From Microvirga aerophila (GTDB lineage Bacteria; Pseudomonadota; Alphaproteobacteria; Rhizobiales; Beijerinckiaceae), in contig NZ_QOIO01000023.1 in assembly GCF_003332305.1 (NCBI RefSeq), positions 37,853 through 101,852 of the forward strand: a DNA stretch of 64,000 bases. The letters are read 5' to 3'. The position numbers and the translations under genes were made by a program. The notes under the pieces were generated by a model. It did not search any database. It was not told the DNA's origin and worked only from the letters and a program-made list of their open reading frames with translations. Positions 1 through 8,434 of the stretch are shown in pieces. Numbering within the stretch: the first letter of the stretch is position 1; the number at the start of each line of letters is the position of its first letter.

Positions 1-208
1 GCGTGCAGAGGATGACCGCGTCGATGCCCGGATCGCTCAAAACGTCATCCCAATCCGTCGTGAGGCGAAGCCCATGCTCCGCCGCGAAGGCGGCCTGAGC
101 GTTCGAGGTTTCGAGCGCGGTCACGATCTCGAGTTTCCTCGAGTCCTGCATGCGACGGACCAGATGCTTGCCCCACCATCCCAAACCGGCAATCGCTGCC
201 CGAACCAT
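1..208 (-). CDS. Gfo/Idh/MocA-family oxidoreductase, N-terminal part (cut by window edge)
   Basis: The gene runs off the left edge; 69 residues are visible. They begin with an NAD(P)-binding Rossmann motif (AAIAGLGWWGKHLVRR) and reach the strand DAVILCT, which in Gfo/Idh/MocA dehydrogenases comes just before the substrate loop. The ATG at 208 is preceded by AGGAGG at good spacing. It lies 27 nt downstream of the alpha/beta hydrolase stop and is probably the fourth gene of the flavin monooxygenase operon, where it could oxidise or reduce a pathway intermediate. The substrate is unknown because the C-terminal domain is outside the window. Confidence 0.8.
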   Translation of the reverse strand, partial: MVRAAIAGLGWWGKHLVRRMQDSRKLEIVTALETSNAQAAFAAEHGLRLTTDWDDVLSDPGIDAVILCT

Positions 209-235
209 CGTTTCCTCCTGCTTCCTGTCTGACGC

Positions 236-1039
236 TCACCCCGCGAGGAATGCGCAGACCGCTTCGTTGAAGGCTTTAGGGTTCTCAAGGTTGGCAAGGT
301 GCGCCGCCGCTGGGATCTCCGCGAATTTAACCCCCGGGATCTGGTCGGCCATCGAGCGCATCTCTGCCGGATGGACTCCATCGGCCGACCCCACGACCAG
401 ACAGGCGGGACACTTGATCTCGCTCAGGCGGCTTTTGTAGTTCAGCCCGCGCAAGGCTTCAGTCGCGCCAACATAGCCCTCGCGGGATGTGTCGAGGATC
501 ATGCGGCGCACCCTTTCGACCTTGTCGGGATGCTGGTTTCGCGTCTCTTCCGTAAGCCATGTGGGAATCGTGACTTCGGCGATGGCTTCTATGCCTTTTT
601 CCTCCAGGACTTTCTGGCGATCCGCCCACATGTTGCGGAAGAAGTCAGGCGCATCGGATCGGCAGTCGGCCGCAACGATCCGGGTCACCCGGGAGCCATG
701 GTCGAGGGCCAGTCCGAAGGCGGTCATGCCGCCCATGGACAGGCCCAGAACGGCCGACTTCTCGATGCCAAGATGATCCCAGATCGCCACCACGTCCTTT
801 GCAAGCTGATCGAAGCTGTAGGGCCCCTGCACGGGAGCAGACCCGCCGTGCCCGCGCGCGTCGATGCGCAGGACCCGGAAGCTTTTCGTCAACTCCTCGA
901 CCTGATCGTCCCAGAGCTCCGCCCGGGTAGCGAGCGAGTGCAGGCACGTCAGCCAAGGCTTGTCCTCGGGCCCGTCGATGAGAACCCGGAACTCGGTTCC
1001 GTTAGCGGCGATCGTCAATTCCTGCGACATCGAGCTCAT
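236..1039 (-). CDS. alpha/beta hydrolase, 3-oxoadipate enol-lactonase-like
   Basis: A 267-residue single-domain alpha/beta hydrolase. The nucleophile elbow GLSMGG places the catalytic Ser at residue 101, with Asp220 (GSAD) and His247 (AAAHLAN) completing the triad; the oxyanion region is TCLHSL near residue 32. Overall layout resembles PcaD-type enol-lactonases, but that family also holds many esterases and C-C hydrolases. The ATG at 1039 overlaps the TGA of the luciferase-like monooxygenase (ATGA), so the two are probably translationally coupled. Inferred role: hydrolysis of the ester or lactone made by the monooxygenase. Family assignment is firm; the substrate is not. Confidence 0.88.
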   Translation of the reverse strand: MSSMSQELTIAANGTEFRVLIDGPEDKPWLTCLHSLATRAELWDDQVEELTKSFRVLRIDARGHGGSAPVQGPYSFDQLAKDVVAIWDHLGIEKSAVLGLSMGGMTAFGLALDHGSRVTRIVAADCRSDAPDFFRNMWADRQKVLEEKGIEAIAEVTIPTWLTEETRNQHPDKVERVRRMILDTSREGYVGATEALRGLNYKSRLSEIKCPACLVVGSADGVHPAEMRSMADQIPGVKFAEIPAAAHLANLENPKAFNEAVCAFLAG

Positions 1040-2139
1040 GCCGCCTCGGTTGCGGTCACGGTTGCGCTGTCGACGGCAGGCATAACCTTCTCGGCCATTA
1101 GCTCCATCGACCGGATCGCAAGGCCGCGATCGGCCCAGTCGTGCCCGGCATAGAGAAGCGTTCCGAAATCGCCGACTTCCTCACGGAAGGCCAGCAGATC
1201 GTCCGTCACCTTCTCGGGCGTACCCCAGATCACAAGCTGGTCCACGACGCTTTCCACCGTGACGGAGGAATCCGGTGCATTCTGGTCGCTCTTGAAAAGG
1301 TTCGCCCGGCCGTTCTTGATCAGCTTCGTGGCGAGAGAACGATAGTAGAAGTAGTAGGGGCTGTCCGGCTCCGTCGCGTAACGGCGTGCCGTATCCATGT
1401 CTTCGGCGACGAAGATGCTCTTTGCGACGCGCCAGTTTGCCGGATCGGCCCGGCGTCCGCCCTTTTCGCAGCCCTCGACATATTTCGGCCAATGGGTCTT
1501 GACCCATTTCGGCAGGAGGAAGTTCGCGGAAATCGGATCCCAACCCCGAGCGGCCGCCTCGGAAACGCCCTTCGAGAATGGCGCGACTGCAGTCACCACG
1601 ATGGGCGGATGCGGATTCTGGTACGGCTTATGGATATACCCCTGGCCGAGTTCCGGGATATGGGTCCGCTCCGTGGTGATGTTCCAGAACTGGCCTTTGA
1701 GATTGTACGGAGGCTCACCCGCCCAGATGTTCAGGATATGATCGATCGCCTCCACGAACATGGCCGTGCGATCCTTGTCGAGATTGCCGAAGACCTCCGC
1801 GTCGGACAGCAATCCGCCCGGGCTGATGCCCATGATGAAGCGGCCTTCGGCCATATGGTCGATCATTGCGACCTCACCGGCCACCATGGCAGGATGATGG
1901 CTTGGCAGATTGATCGTGCCGGTTCCGAGCTTGATGTTCTTCGTCTCGTTGAGCAGCCAGGCCACGAAGAGCAGGGAATTCGTGATAGTCTCCGCCGCAT
2001 CCGTCACATGCTCGCCGAAATAGCCCTCGGTGAAGCCGAGGCGGTCGGCAATGAGAGCAAGCTCACGATCTTCCTTGAGCGTCTCAGTGAGATTGCGGCC
2101 GACCGGATGGATCGGCATGGTGAAGAAGCCAAGCTTCAT
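1036..2139 (-). CDS. luciferase-like (LLM) flavin-dependent monooxygenase
   Basis: A 367-residue bacterial-luciferase-like TIM barrel starting MKLGFFTMPIHP, with the usual early sequence EGYFGEHV, the strand IKLGTGTINLPSHHP and the MGISPGG phosphate-loop region. Such enzymes use FMNH2 supplied by a separate reductase, and one is encoded immediately upstream. The ATG at 2139 forms an ATGA overlap with the reductase stop and has AGAGAG 8 nt upstream; a GTG three codons earlier is less likely. Limonene/alkanal monooxygenase-type proteins share this length and layout. The cluster suggests oxygenation of a cyclic or carbonyl substrate, which is inference. Confidence 0.9.
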   Translation of the reverse strand: MKLGFFTMPIHPVGRNLTETLKEDRELALIADRLGFTEGYFGEHVTDAAETITNSLLFVAWLLNETKNIKLGTGTINLPSHHPAMVAGEVAMIDHMAEGRFIMGISPGGLLSDAEVFGNLDKDRTAMFVEAIDHILNIWAGEPPYNLKGQFWNITTERTHIPELGQGYIHKPYQNPHPPIVVTAVAPFSKGVSEAAARGWDPISANFLLPKWVKTHWPKYVEGCEKGGRRADPANWRVAKSIFVAEDMDTARRYATEPDSPYYFYYRSLATKLIKNGRANLFKSDQNAPDSSVTVESVVDQLVIWGTPEKVTDDLLAFREEVGDFGTLLYAGHDWADRGLAIRSMELMAEKVMPAVDSATVTATEAA

Positions 2140-2714
2140 GAGCAGCACTCTCTTTGGATGGCGGCGGGCTGAACTATTGTCGACGCTTCGCGGACAGATT
2201 CAGGTTTCGGGAAAAGAGCCGGCACACAGAAGGAGCCGGCGCTGAAAATCAGTGGCTCGCCGTCGGCATAGACGGCTCTTTCGACGCGGCCAATGAAGAT
2301 CAAATGATCGCCACCCTCAACAACGCTGTGCGTGGAGCACTCGAACGTCGCGAGGCTATCGGTCAGAAGCGGGCAACCGCCGAAGCCGATCTCATGCGCA
2401 ATATCGGCGAACTTGTCCTGGGCAGGGGTCGCAAAATGCTTGCAATGGGAATGCTGGTGCGTTCCCAGAACATTGACCGCAAAGGATCCCGACGAGCGGA
2501 AGCTCTCGAGAGAAGGAGCGCGCTTCTGCAGGCTCCACAAGACCAGTGGCGGATCAAGGGAAACGGACGAGAAGGAGTTGGCCGTCAATCCTTCGAGCTT
2601 GCCGTCCGGCCCGCGGGTCGTGACCACCGTCACGCCGGTCGCGTAGCGGCCGAGGGCTTGGCGGAGATGCATCGGGTCTTCGACCGTTTTGAAACTCATG
2701 CGCGGCTGATTCAT
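2136..2714 (-). CDS. flavin reductase (FMN-binding split-barrel) component
   Basis: A 192-residue flavin reductase-like protein. The segment YATGVTVVTTRGPDGK near residues 24-39, followed by GLTANSFSSVSLDPPLVL, is the characteristic FMN-binding split-barrel start of HpaC/RutF-type reductases. These reduce free FMN or FAD with NAD(P)H and hand it to a partner monooxygenase, here the LLM gene whose ATG overlaps this stop codon. It is the promoter-proximal gene of the operon and lies 135 bp from the divergent lysR gene. Start chosen at 2714; an internal ATG at 2699 is possible. Family assignment is firm; flavin and substrate preference are unknown. Confidence 0.9.
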   Translation of the reverse strand: MNQPRMSFKTVEDPMHLRQALGRYATGVTVVTTRGPDGKLEGLTANSFSSVSLDPPLVLWSLQKRAPSLESFRSSGSFAVNVLGTHQHSHCKHFATPAQDKFADIAHEIGFGGCPLLTDSLATFECSTHSVVEGGDHLIFIGRVERAVYADGEPLIFSAGSFCVPALFPKPESVREASTIVQPAAIQRECCS

Positions 2715-2800
2715 CTGATGGGGTCATCCTGTCTTTCGCAGCCCATGGCCGCACGATGGGAGGATGTGATTGACCGGAAGATACCCTCGACGCCTCAGCG

Positions 2801-2841
2801 CATAAAATGATATGATCTGCTCGCGTCCATTATGTTTTATG
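2801..2841. promoter_or_regulatory. inverted repeat in the lysR/flavin reductase divergent promoter
   Basis: CATAAAA at 2801-2807 is matched by TTTTATG at 2835-2841, separated by 27 bp, inside an AT-rich stretch of otherwise GC-rich DNA. LysR-type regulators often bind dyads between themselves and a divergent target operon. The right arm overlaps a possible ATG at 2832, which supports starting lysR at 2850. No binding can be shown from sequence alone. Confidence 0.35.
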
Positions 2842-2849
2842 ATAACTCT

Positions 2850-3773
2850 ATGCTGGAAAGCCTGCGCGACATCCGACTGTTTGTGGCCGTTTACGAGGAA
2901 CGGTCATTTACGGCTGCGGCCACCCGTGAAAACGCCACGCAATCCGGCGTATCCCAGCATATCCGCAAGATCGAGAACCGCTTCGGCGTGAAGCTCTTCG
3001 GGCGGGGAAGCGGAGCCGTCATTCCGACGCCGGCCGGTGACAGCTACTACCGACACTGCATCGACGTCCTGCGCAGCAACGAAGCGGCGACCCGGGCGCT
3101 GATGGGATTCAGCAGCGGGCTCGAGGGCGAGATCACCGTTGGGTTGATGCCCACCATGACACGCTGTGCCATGGCGCCCGCGCTCGCGAAATTCATGGAT
3201 GCCCATCCCAATGTCATGGTGCGCATCGTCGAGGCCTATTCGGCGCTCCTGACCCAGCAGGTGCGCGCAGGGGAGCTCGATTTCGCGGTGGTTCCCGCCT
3301 TCGACGACGCTGTCGGGTTGAAAAGCCGCCTTTTGGCGCGAACGCCGGAGGTGCTAGTCTCGGATGGGCGGCTAAACCTCCAGCACATGGCGCCCGTTCG
3401 CCTGGCCGATCTTGGTCCGCTCAAATTCGTCGTTCCGGGAGGTCAGAATACCCGGCGGCGCAATCTCGAAACCTATTTCTCATCGAACGGCGTTCATGTC
3501 GGGCGCGTGCTAGAGCTCGACGCCATGCTAGGGACCCTCGATCTCGTGTCCCATTCGGACTGGGTGACAATCCTGCCCGGCGTGATGATGGCCAGCGATA
3601 TCGAGAGTCGGCACTATGTCATCAATCCTCTGGCTCAGCCGTCCCTCAAGACCGATCTCGTGCTTATCGAACCAGCCCGTAGGCCGCTGTCGCTCGCGGC
3701 GGAAACCTTTCTGGAGGCTCTTGAGCAGGAGACGAAACGGCTCAACACCCTTTGGGGCTCGACACTCGATTGA
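2850..3773 (+). CDS. LysR-family transcriptional regulator
   Basis: About 307 residues. The N-terminus has the LysR winged helix-turn-helix (LRDIRLFVAVYEERSFTAAA, then ATQSGVSQHIRKIE), followed by a periplasmic-binding-protein-like effector domain (EGEITVGLMPTM onward). It is divergent from the flavin reductase/monooxygenase operon and is the natural candidate for its regulator. I prefer the ATG at 2850 (MLESLRDIR) to that at 2832, because LysR helix-turn-helix motifs sit near the N-terminus and the upstream ATG lies in an inverted repeat; neither has a clear Shine-Dalgarno. Effector unknown, probably the substrate or a product of the neighbouring pathway. Confidence 0.9.
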   Translation: MLESLRDIRLFVAVYEERSFTAAATRENATQSGVSQHIRKIENRFGVKLFGRGSGAVIPTPAGDSYYRHCIDVLRSNEAATRALMGFSSGLEGEITVGLMPTMTRCAMAPALAKFMDAHPNVMVRIVEAYSALLTQQVRAGELDFAVVPAFDDAVGLKSRLLARTPEVLVSDGRLNLQHMAPVRLADLGPLKFVVPGGQNTRRRNLETYFSSNGVHVGRVLELDAMLGTLDLVSHSDWVTILPGVMMASDIESRHYVINPLAQPSLKTDLVLIEPARRPLSLAAETFLEALEQETKRLNTLWGSTLD

Positions 3774-3851
3774 TCTGTCAGTCTTTACAGCAATTTAACT
3801 CGTTATAATGACCTTTGCCGATACTGCATAGCTGTGCTGCAATGCGGGAGA

Positions 3852-3871
3852 TTGTGCGCTGCGGCGCACAA
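3852..3871. promoter_or_regulatory. perfect 8-bp inverted repeat upstream of a small gene
   Basis: TTGTGCGC at 3852-3859 and GCGCACAA at 3864-3871 form a perfect hairpin with a 4-nt loop. It lies between the lysR stop and the small gene at 3920 and has no T-run, so it could be an operator or leader hairpin rather than a terminator. Confidence 0.35.
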
Positions 3872-3919
3872 AGTAAAAGGGGCGCAACGAAACTCTGTTG
3901 TGTCTTCTGGAGCATTCCC

Positions 3920-4075
3920 GTGTCTACCGCTGTCGCCATTCTTCGTTCGACTCCCAATGTCTTCGCTGGAATCTTGGCCCTTCGTCGGATCCTACGGATC
4001 GTCTCGGAAGCGATCGCGGAGGGCAAGGAAATGCGCGAGCATTACCGCCGCCAGTACCCGTCCCTCGACTGGTAA
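3920..4075 (+). CDS. small basic protein (51 aa), conserved-type hypothetical
   Basis: A 51-residue protein starting at GTG 3920, with TGGAG 7 nt upstream, which decides the start over a longer frame beginning at 3815. It has a hydrophobic segment (VFAGILALRRILRIV) and a charged C-terminus ending REHYRRQYPSLDW. Short proteins with a similar charged, Tyr-Pro-containing end occur widely in Hyphomicrobiales and resemble DUF1127-like small proteins, but I cannot name the family with certainty. The tail is convergent with the MFS transporter (8 nt gap). Function unknown. Confidence 0.5.
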   Translation: MSTAVAILRSTPNVFAGILALRRILRIVSEAIAEGKEMREHYRRQYPSLDW

Positions 4076-4083
4076 GCTGCCGT

Positions 4084-5361
4084 CTAAGATTGGGACTGAG
4101 TTGCGGCTCTGGCCGCGGAAGGGAGGAGCCGACGCTCCTCCTCCTTGGTGAGTGGCGTCAGCAGTGCGAAGCTTGCCAGCGGCAAAATTGCCAACAGGAA
4201 AAAAGCCACACTCCACGAGCCGCTTTGCTCCACGGCGAGCCCGAACACCACACCGGCCCCGGCACTGACGACCCGAATGATAGTGCCTTGCAGGCCGATT
4301 GCCATTCCGGCCCGGGCATGACCGGCCATTTCGGCCGCAGCCGTAAAGGCTAGGCCGTTCCAAGCCAGGCCCAGCACCCCTGCGATCAAAAGCGCGGCGA
4401 TCAGCAATGGAAGCGGCGCATCGACGACAAGCGCTGACCCCATGAGCGCCAAGGACAGCCAGAGCGCCTGTCTGCGGATCGGCGGCACGCGCCTCCCGGA
4501 GCGATCCGACCAGCGCCCTGCCAAAACGCGCATCGTGCCTCCACCGATATTGATGAACGCAAGGACGAGGGCCGCAAGGGTGACGGGAAGGCCCCGATGT
4601 TCGGTCAGGAAGATCACCATGAAACCGTTCATGGCCACCTGACTGCACACGAGGAGCCCCGCGCAAAACGCTAAACGCCAGAGCGCCGGATCACGCACGG
4701 GCGACGGCAGATCGGTGTGGCCCGAGTCTTCGCGAGCGACGCGGGGAGACGCCAGCCAAATGGCCGCGCAGACGGCTCCGAGCGCAGCCGCGCCGGCGAT
4801 GACCGTAAAAGCCGCACCAAGCCCCGCAGCCGCAGCAGTCAGGGGTAGAACGAGGGCCGCGATAGCGCTTCCGAGCGGAATCGACATCTGGCGAATGCCA
4901 AGGGCGAAACCACGCTCCGAACGTGAGAACCAATGCATGACCGCGCGTCCCGACGCCGCCGAAGACGCGGAGCCGAGGGCTCCCGCAAGGGCAAGCCAAG
5001 CGACGAGTGCGCCAAGTCCATCCGCTCGTGACGCGATCAGCACCGCAACGGCGGAGCCGCCGAGGCCGATGGCGATGATCAAGCGCTCGCCATACCGGTC
5101 CGCGAGCATGCCCCAGATCAGGAGGGTGCTCATGATCCCCCAATTGGCGGAGGCGAGAACCAGCCCTACCTCGGGAAGGCTCAGGTCGAAATGAGAGCGC
5201 AGCACGGGTCCGAGGGCCGGGAGCCCGTGCTGAAGGGCGGCGAGCGCCGCTTGAGCAACGACTCCCACGGCAAGAATAACCCACCGATACCGGTGTTGGT
5301 CGGGAGCTCCCCCGTGCTGATGCTCCCGGTCGGCTTCCTGCTCCTGCCGAGGCGCAGGCAT
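4084..5361 (-). CDS. MFS transporter
   Basis: A 425-residue polytopic membrane protein with about 12 hydrophobic segments. The loop GMLADRYGERLI between helices 2 and 3 matches the MFS signature, and a second half begins near VARAMNGF-like helix 7. The N-terminal 26 residues are cytoplasmic and charged (EQEADREHQHGG). It is the last gene of a five-gene minus-strand operon, 8 nt after the amidohydrolase, and is likely to move an organic anion or product across the inner membrane. Direction (uptake or efflux) and substrate cannot be told. No strong Shine-Dalgarno; translation may be coupled. Confidence 0.85.
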   Translation of the reverse strand: MPAPRQEQEADREHQHGGAPDQHRYRWVILAVGVVAQAALAALQHGLPALGPVLRSHFDLSLPEVGLVLASANWGIMSTLLIWGMLADRYGERLIIAIGLGGSAVAVLIASRADGLGALVAWLALAGALGSASSAASGRAVMHWFSRSERGFALGIRQMSIPLGSAIAALVLPLTAAAAGLGAAFTVIAGAAALGAVCAAIWLASPRVAREDSGHTDLPSPVRDPALWRLAFCAGLLVCSQVAMNGFMVIFLTEHRGLPVTLAALVLAFINIGGGTMRVLAGRWSDRSGRRVPPIRRQALWLSLALMGSALVVDAPLPLLIAALLIAGVLGLAWNGLAFTAAAEMAGHARAGMAIGLQGTIIRVVSAGAGVVFGLAVEQSGSWSVAFFLLAILPLASFALLTPLTKEEERRLLPSAARAATQSQS

Positions 5362-5369
5362 CGCGCCGA

Positions 5370-6404
5370 TCAGCCGGCCTGTGCGGCCCGCTTGGCAGGA
5401 GACTGCACATCACCCAGAAGGCCGGCGGCGGCCGTTCCGAGGATCAGGTTTCTGTCCTCGATGGATGCCTTGAGGGCACGCACCTGCTTGACGCAGTCCA
5501 GCAGGCCCATGTCGAACGGATAATCGCTTCCAAGCAGCACATGATCGGCCCCGAACGTTTCGACCAGATAGCGCAGGGCGGGCTCGAAATGCAGGATGCA
5601 ATCGAAATAGAGCCGGCGGATCGATGCTTCCGGCGCTTCCTTCAGGTTCACCTTGCCCTCAGGCCGCACGTCGTAGCCGTGGTTCATGCGGCCGGTCTGG
5701 TAGGGCATGAAGCCGCCGCCATGGGCGAAGCAGAACTTGAGATCCGGGTACCGCTCAAGCACGCCGCCGAACACGAGAGATGCGGCCGCGATGGTGGTGT
5801 CGAGCGGGTTACCGATCAGGTTCTTGAGATAGTAGGACTTGAGGCGGTCATTGGCGGCGGTCTTCTGGGGGTGGACCAGAATGAAGGCGCCGAGTTCCGC
5901 TGCAGCCGCCCAGAGCGGTTCGAGCGCCGGGTCGTCGAGGTTGCGCCCCTCCACGTGGGAGCCGATCTGCGCGCCGCGAAGTCCGAGTTCCGTCATCGAG
6001 CGGCGAAGCTCCGCAACGGCGCGCTCCGGGTCCTGCATCGGCAGCGTGGCGATGCCGAGGAACCGGTCGGGATGTTGGCTGACGACTTTTGCGATTTCCT
6101 CATTCTGGATCGCCGAGAGCGTGGCGGTCAGCGCGGGATCGCGATCATACAGGAAGGTCTGCGGGCAGACCGACAGCACCTGCACGTCGACTTCCGCCGC
6201 GTCCATGTCGCGAAGCCTGAGCTCCAGGTCCCATGCGCCTCGCGGGAAAGGCCGCTGGACGATGCTGCCCACGGTCAGCACGCCGCCCTCCTGATCGACC
6301 TCGCTCAATGTCGGACCGATGTCGGGCGCTTCCGCGCGCATGCGGCGCATCGTTTCCTCGGTGAGGATATGTGCGTGAACGTCGATGGTTCGAACGGTGG
6401 TCAT
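5370..6404 (-). CDS. amidohydrolase family protein, ACMSD-like decarboxylase
   Basis: A 344-residue TIM-barrel amidohydrolase of the amidohydrolase_2 group. Metal and catalytic residues are visible: His10 and His12 (DVHAH), His178 (LVHPQ), His228 (FAHGGG) and Asp294 (GSDYPFDMG). This layout is typical of 2-amino-3-carboxymuconate-6-semialdehyde decarboxylase and related non-oxidative aromatic decarboxylases. It sits 8 nt from tctA and 8 nt from the MFS gene, so it should act on a carboxylated compound imported by the TctCBA system. Decarboxylation is inferred from subfamily resemblance; a hydrolase role remains possible. Confidence 0.88.
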   Translation of the reverse strand: MTTVRTIDVHAHILTEETMRRMRAEAPDIGPTLSEVDQEGGVLTVGSIVQRPFPRGAWDLELRLRDMDAAEVDVQVLSVCPQTFLYDRDPALTATLSAIQNEEIAKVVSQHPDRFLGIATLPMQDPERAVAELRRSMTELGLRGAQIGSHVEGRNLDDPALEPLWAAAAELGAFILVHPQKTAANDRLKSYYLKNLIGNPLDTTIAAASLVFGGVLERYPDLKFCFAHGGGFMPYQTGRMNHGYDVRPEGKVNLKEAPEASIRRLYFDCILHFEPALRYLVETFGADHVLLGSDYPFDMGLLDCVKQVRALKASIEDRNLILGTAAAGLLGDVQSPAKRAAQAG

Positions 6405-6412
6405 ATCAGGTC

Positions 6413-7945
6413 CTATTTGGTTGCGATGGAGATTTGCTGCTCATTGCGGCTCCGGCGCCTGGCCCGGTGACGCGTGAACATGCTCATCAGAGGAAGAAGC
6501 AGGGAGGCGATGACGAGGAGAAGAAGGATGGCCGAGAGCGGGCGCTGCACGAAGATCGAAAGGCTGCCCTCCGAGAGCATCAGCGACTGCCTCAGGGAAC
6601 TCTCCATCAAACTCGCCAAAACCACGGCGAGCACGACCGGCGCTCTGGGAAGGTCGGCCTTCATCATGAGATAGCCGACCATGCCGAAGAAGAGTGTAAG
6701 GCCTACGCTGAACAGGCTGAGCGTCGTCGCGTAGGCGCCCACGAGCGAGATCACCAGGATGCCCGGCGCCAGATACTCGTAGGGAATCCTCAGAAGCGCC
6801 GCGAACAGAGGCGCCAGCGGGAGATTAAGCACCAGCAGGATGACGTTGCCGATGAACATGCTGGCGATCAGGCCCCATACGAGATCGGCCTGCTCAACGA
6901 GGAGCGTGGGGCCGGGGCGAATGCCCTGCAGAACCAGCGCCGCGAGCAGCACCGCCGTGGAGGCCGATCCCGGGATGCCGAGCGCGAGCATCGGAATGAG
7001 CGCGCCGTGAGCCGCGGAGTTGTTGGCGGATTCAGCCGCGGCCACGCCGTCGAGCGCGCCATTGCCGAAACGCTCGGGATGGCGGCTGAACCGCTTTTCC
7101 GTCACATAAGCCAGGATCGCCGCAACCGTGGGCCCTGCCCCGGGCATGAGCCCGATCAAAAAGCCCAGGACTCCGCCGCGTAGGATGGCGATGCGGCACT
7201 CGGCCCAGTCCTTGCCGCTGAGCCACATGTCCTTGAGCCGGGTCTTGATCGGTTCGGAATCGTAACTCTGCTCGAGCGAGGCCAGGACCTCGGCGATGCC
7301 GAAGATGCCGATGGCAACCGGCAGGAAGTCGATGCCGTCGAGAAGCTCGGTGCTCCCGAAGGTGAGTCGTGCGCTGCCGAGGATCGGGTCCGTGCCGACG
7401 AGCGCGATCATGAGGCCGAACACGGCCATCAGGATCGCCTTGATGGGCGAACCCGATCCGATGCTCGCGGTCGCCGTGATGCCGAGGGTGGCAAGCAGGA
7501 AGTATTCCGGCGACGAGAAGCTGAGCGCGAATTCCGCCAGCGGCGGCGTGACGAACACCAATGCGATGACCGCGCCGACGCCGGCAAGGAACGATCCGAT
7601 TGCTGAGACGCTGAGCGCCGCCCCCGCCCTGCCCTGCTTGGCGAGCCTGTGGCCGTCCACAGCGGTCATAACGCTTGCGGCCTCACCCGGCACGTTGACG
7701 AGAACAGAGGTAAGGGTGCCGCCATACATGCCGCCATACATGATGCCGGCCAGCATCATGATGGCGGTCGCAGGAGGAATGCCGAAGGTGATTGGCAGGA
7801 GAAGGGCCATGCCGGCCGATGGGCCAAGACCCGGCAGGGCGCCGATCAGCTGGCCCAGGCACACGCCGACGAAGATGAACAGGAGGTTCATCGGCGTTAG
7901 GGCGATCGCGAACCCTTGCCCGAGAGAGACTAAAGAATCGATCAT
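6413..7945 (-). CDS. tctA: tripartite tricarboxylate transporter large permease (TctA)
   Basis: A 510-residue membrane protein with the TctA hallmarks: an N-terminal GALPGLGPSAGMALLLPITF segment, repeated later as GLMPGAGPTVAAILAY, and about 12 membrane spans. TctA proteins form the main sodium- or proton-coupled channel for organic di- and tricarboxylates delivered by a periplasmic TctC. It follows tctB by 21 nt and precedes the amidohydrolase by 8 nt. The ATG has AAGGATC upstream. Family assignment is very secure; substrate is unknown. Confidence 0.95.
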   Translation of the reverse strand: MIDSLVSLGQGFAIALTPMNLLFIFVGVCLGQLIGALPGLGPSAGMALLLPITFGIPPATAIMMLAGIMYGGMYGGTLTSVLVNVPGEAASVMTAVDGHRLAKQGRAGAALSVSAIGSFLAGVGAVIALVFVTPPLAEFALSFSSPEYFLLATLGITATASIGSGSPIKAILMAVFGLMIALVGTDPILGSARLTFGSTELLDGIDFLPVAIGIFGIAEVLASLEQSYDSEPIKTRLKDMWLSGKDWAECRIAILRGGVLGFLIGLMPGAGPTVAAILAYVTEKRFSRHPERFGNGALDGVAAAESANNSAAHGALIPMLALGIPGSASTAVLLAALVLQGIRPGPTLLVEQADLVWGLIASMFIGNVILLVLNLPLAPLFAALLRIPYEYLAPGILVISLVGAYATTLSLFSVGLTLFFGMVGYLMMKADLPRAPVVLAVVLASLMESSLRQSLMLSEGSLSIFVQRPLSAILLLLVIASLLLPLMSMFTRHRARRRSRNEQQISIATK

Positions 7946-7966
7946 GAACTTGATCCTTGGAGAGCG

Positions 7967-8419
7967 TCAGATGCCGAGCACGCCCTTGGGAAAAGCAATC
8001 CCGAGCCAGGCAGAGAACACGCCATACACGAGCGCCATCGTGAGAGCGGTTGTGAACAGGCTGGGCACGAGGCGGCGGCGCTCAACGAAAATGAGCAAGA
8101 ACAACATGAACAGAAGAGCGGTCGCCATCAGCCCGATGATGGGCGCAAGGACGATGACCGCCCACAGGCCTGCAGCAGTGAGGATCACCCGCTGCAGGCC
8201 TGTGCGATCTGGCCAGTCGACGGGCGGATTGGTTTGCCGGCGCAGGGCGCCGACAAAGAGAGCGATGGAAAGGACAGCGCCCGTCGCGGCGACCCAGAAT
8301 GGCGCAAAGGCCGATCCGGGTGCGAAATCCGCCCAGTATGGCAAGTCGCGGGTGGTCGCGAAGACCACCCCCGACAGGACGAGCATGACTACCGCGCTGA
8401 CGATATCCGCAGTCTTCAT
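7967..8419 (-). CDS. tctB: tripartite tricarboxylate transporter small subunit (TctB)
   Basis: A 150-residue protein with four hydrophobic segments (starting SAVVMLVLSGVVFATT) and the low sequence conservation typical of TctB. It lies between tctC (15 nt) and tctA (21 nt), the standard gene order. TctB is the small membrane subunit required with TctA for uptake. Identification rests largely on size, topology and position. Confidence 0.88.
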   Translation of the reverse strand: MKTADIVSAVVMLVLSGVVFATTRDLPYWADFAPGSAFAPFWVAATGAVLSIALFVGALRRQTNPPVDWPDRTGLQRVILTAAGLWAVIVLAPIIGLMATALLFMLFLLIFVERRRLVPSLFTTALTMALVYGVFSAWLGIAFPKGVLGI

Positions 8420-8434
8420 GACGGTTCCAATGAC

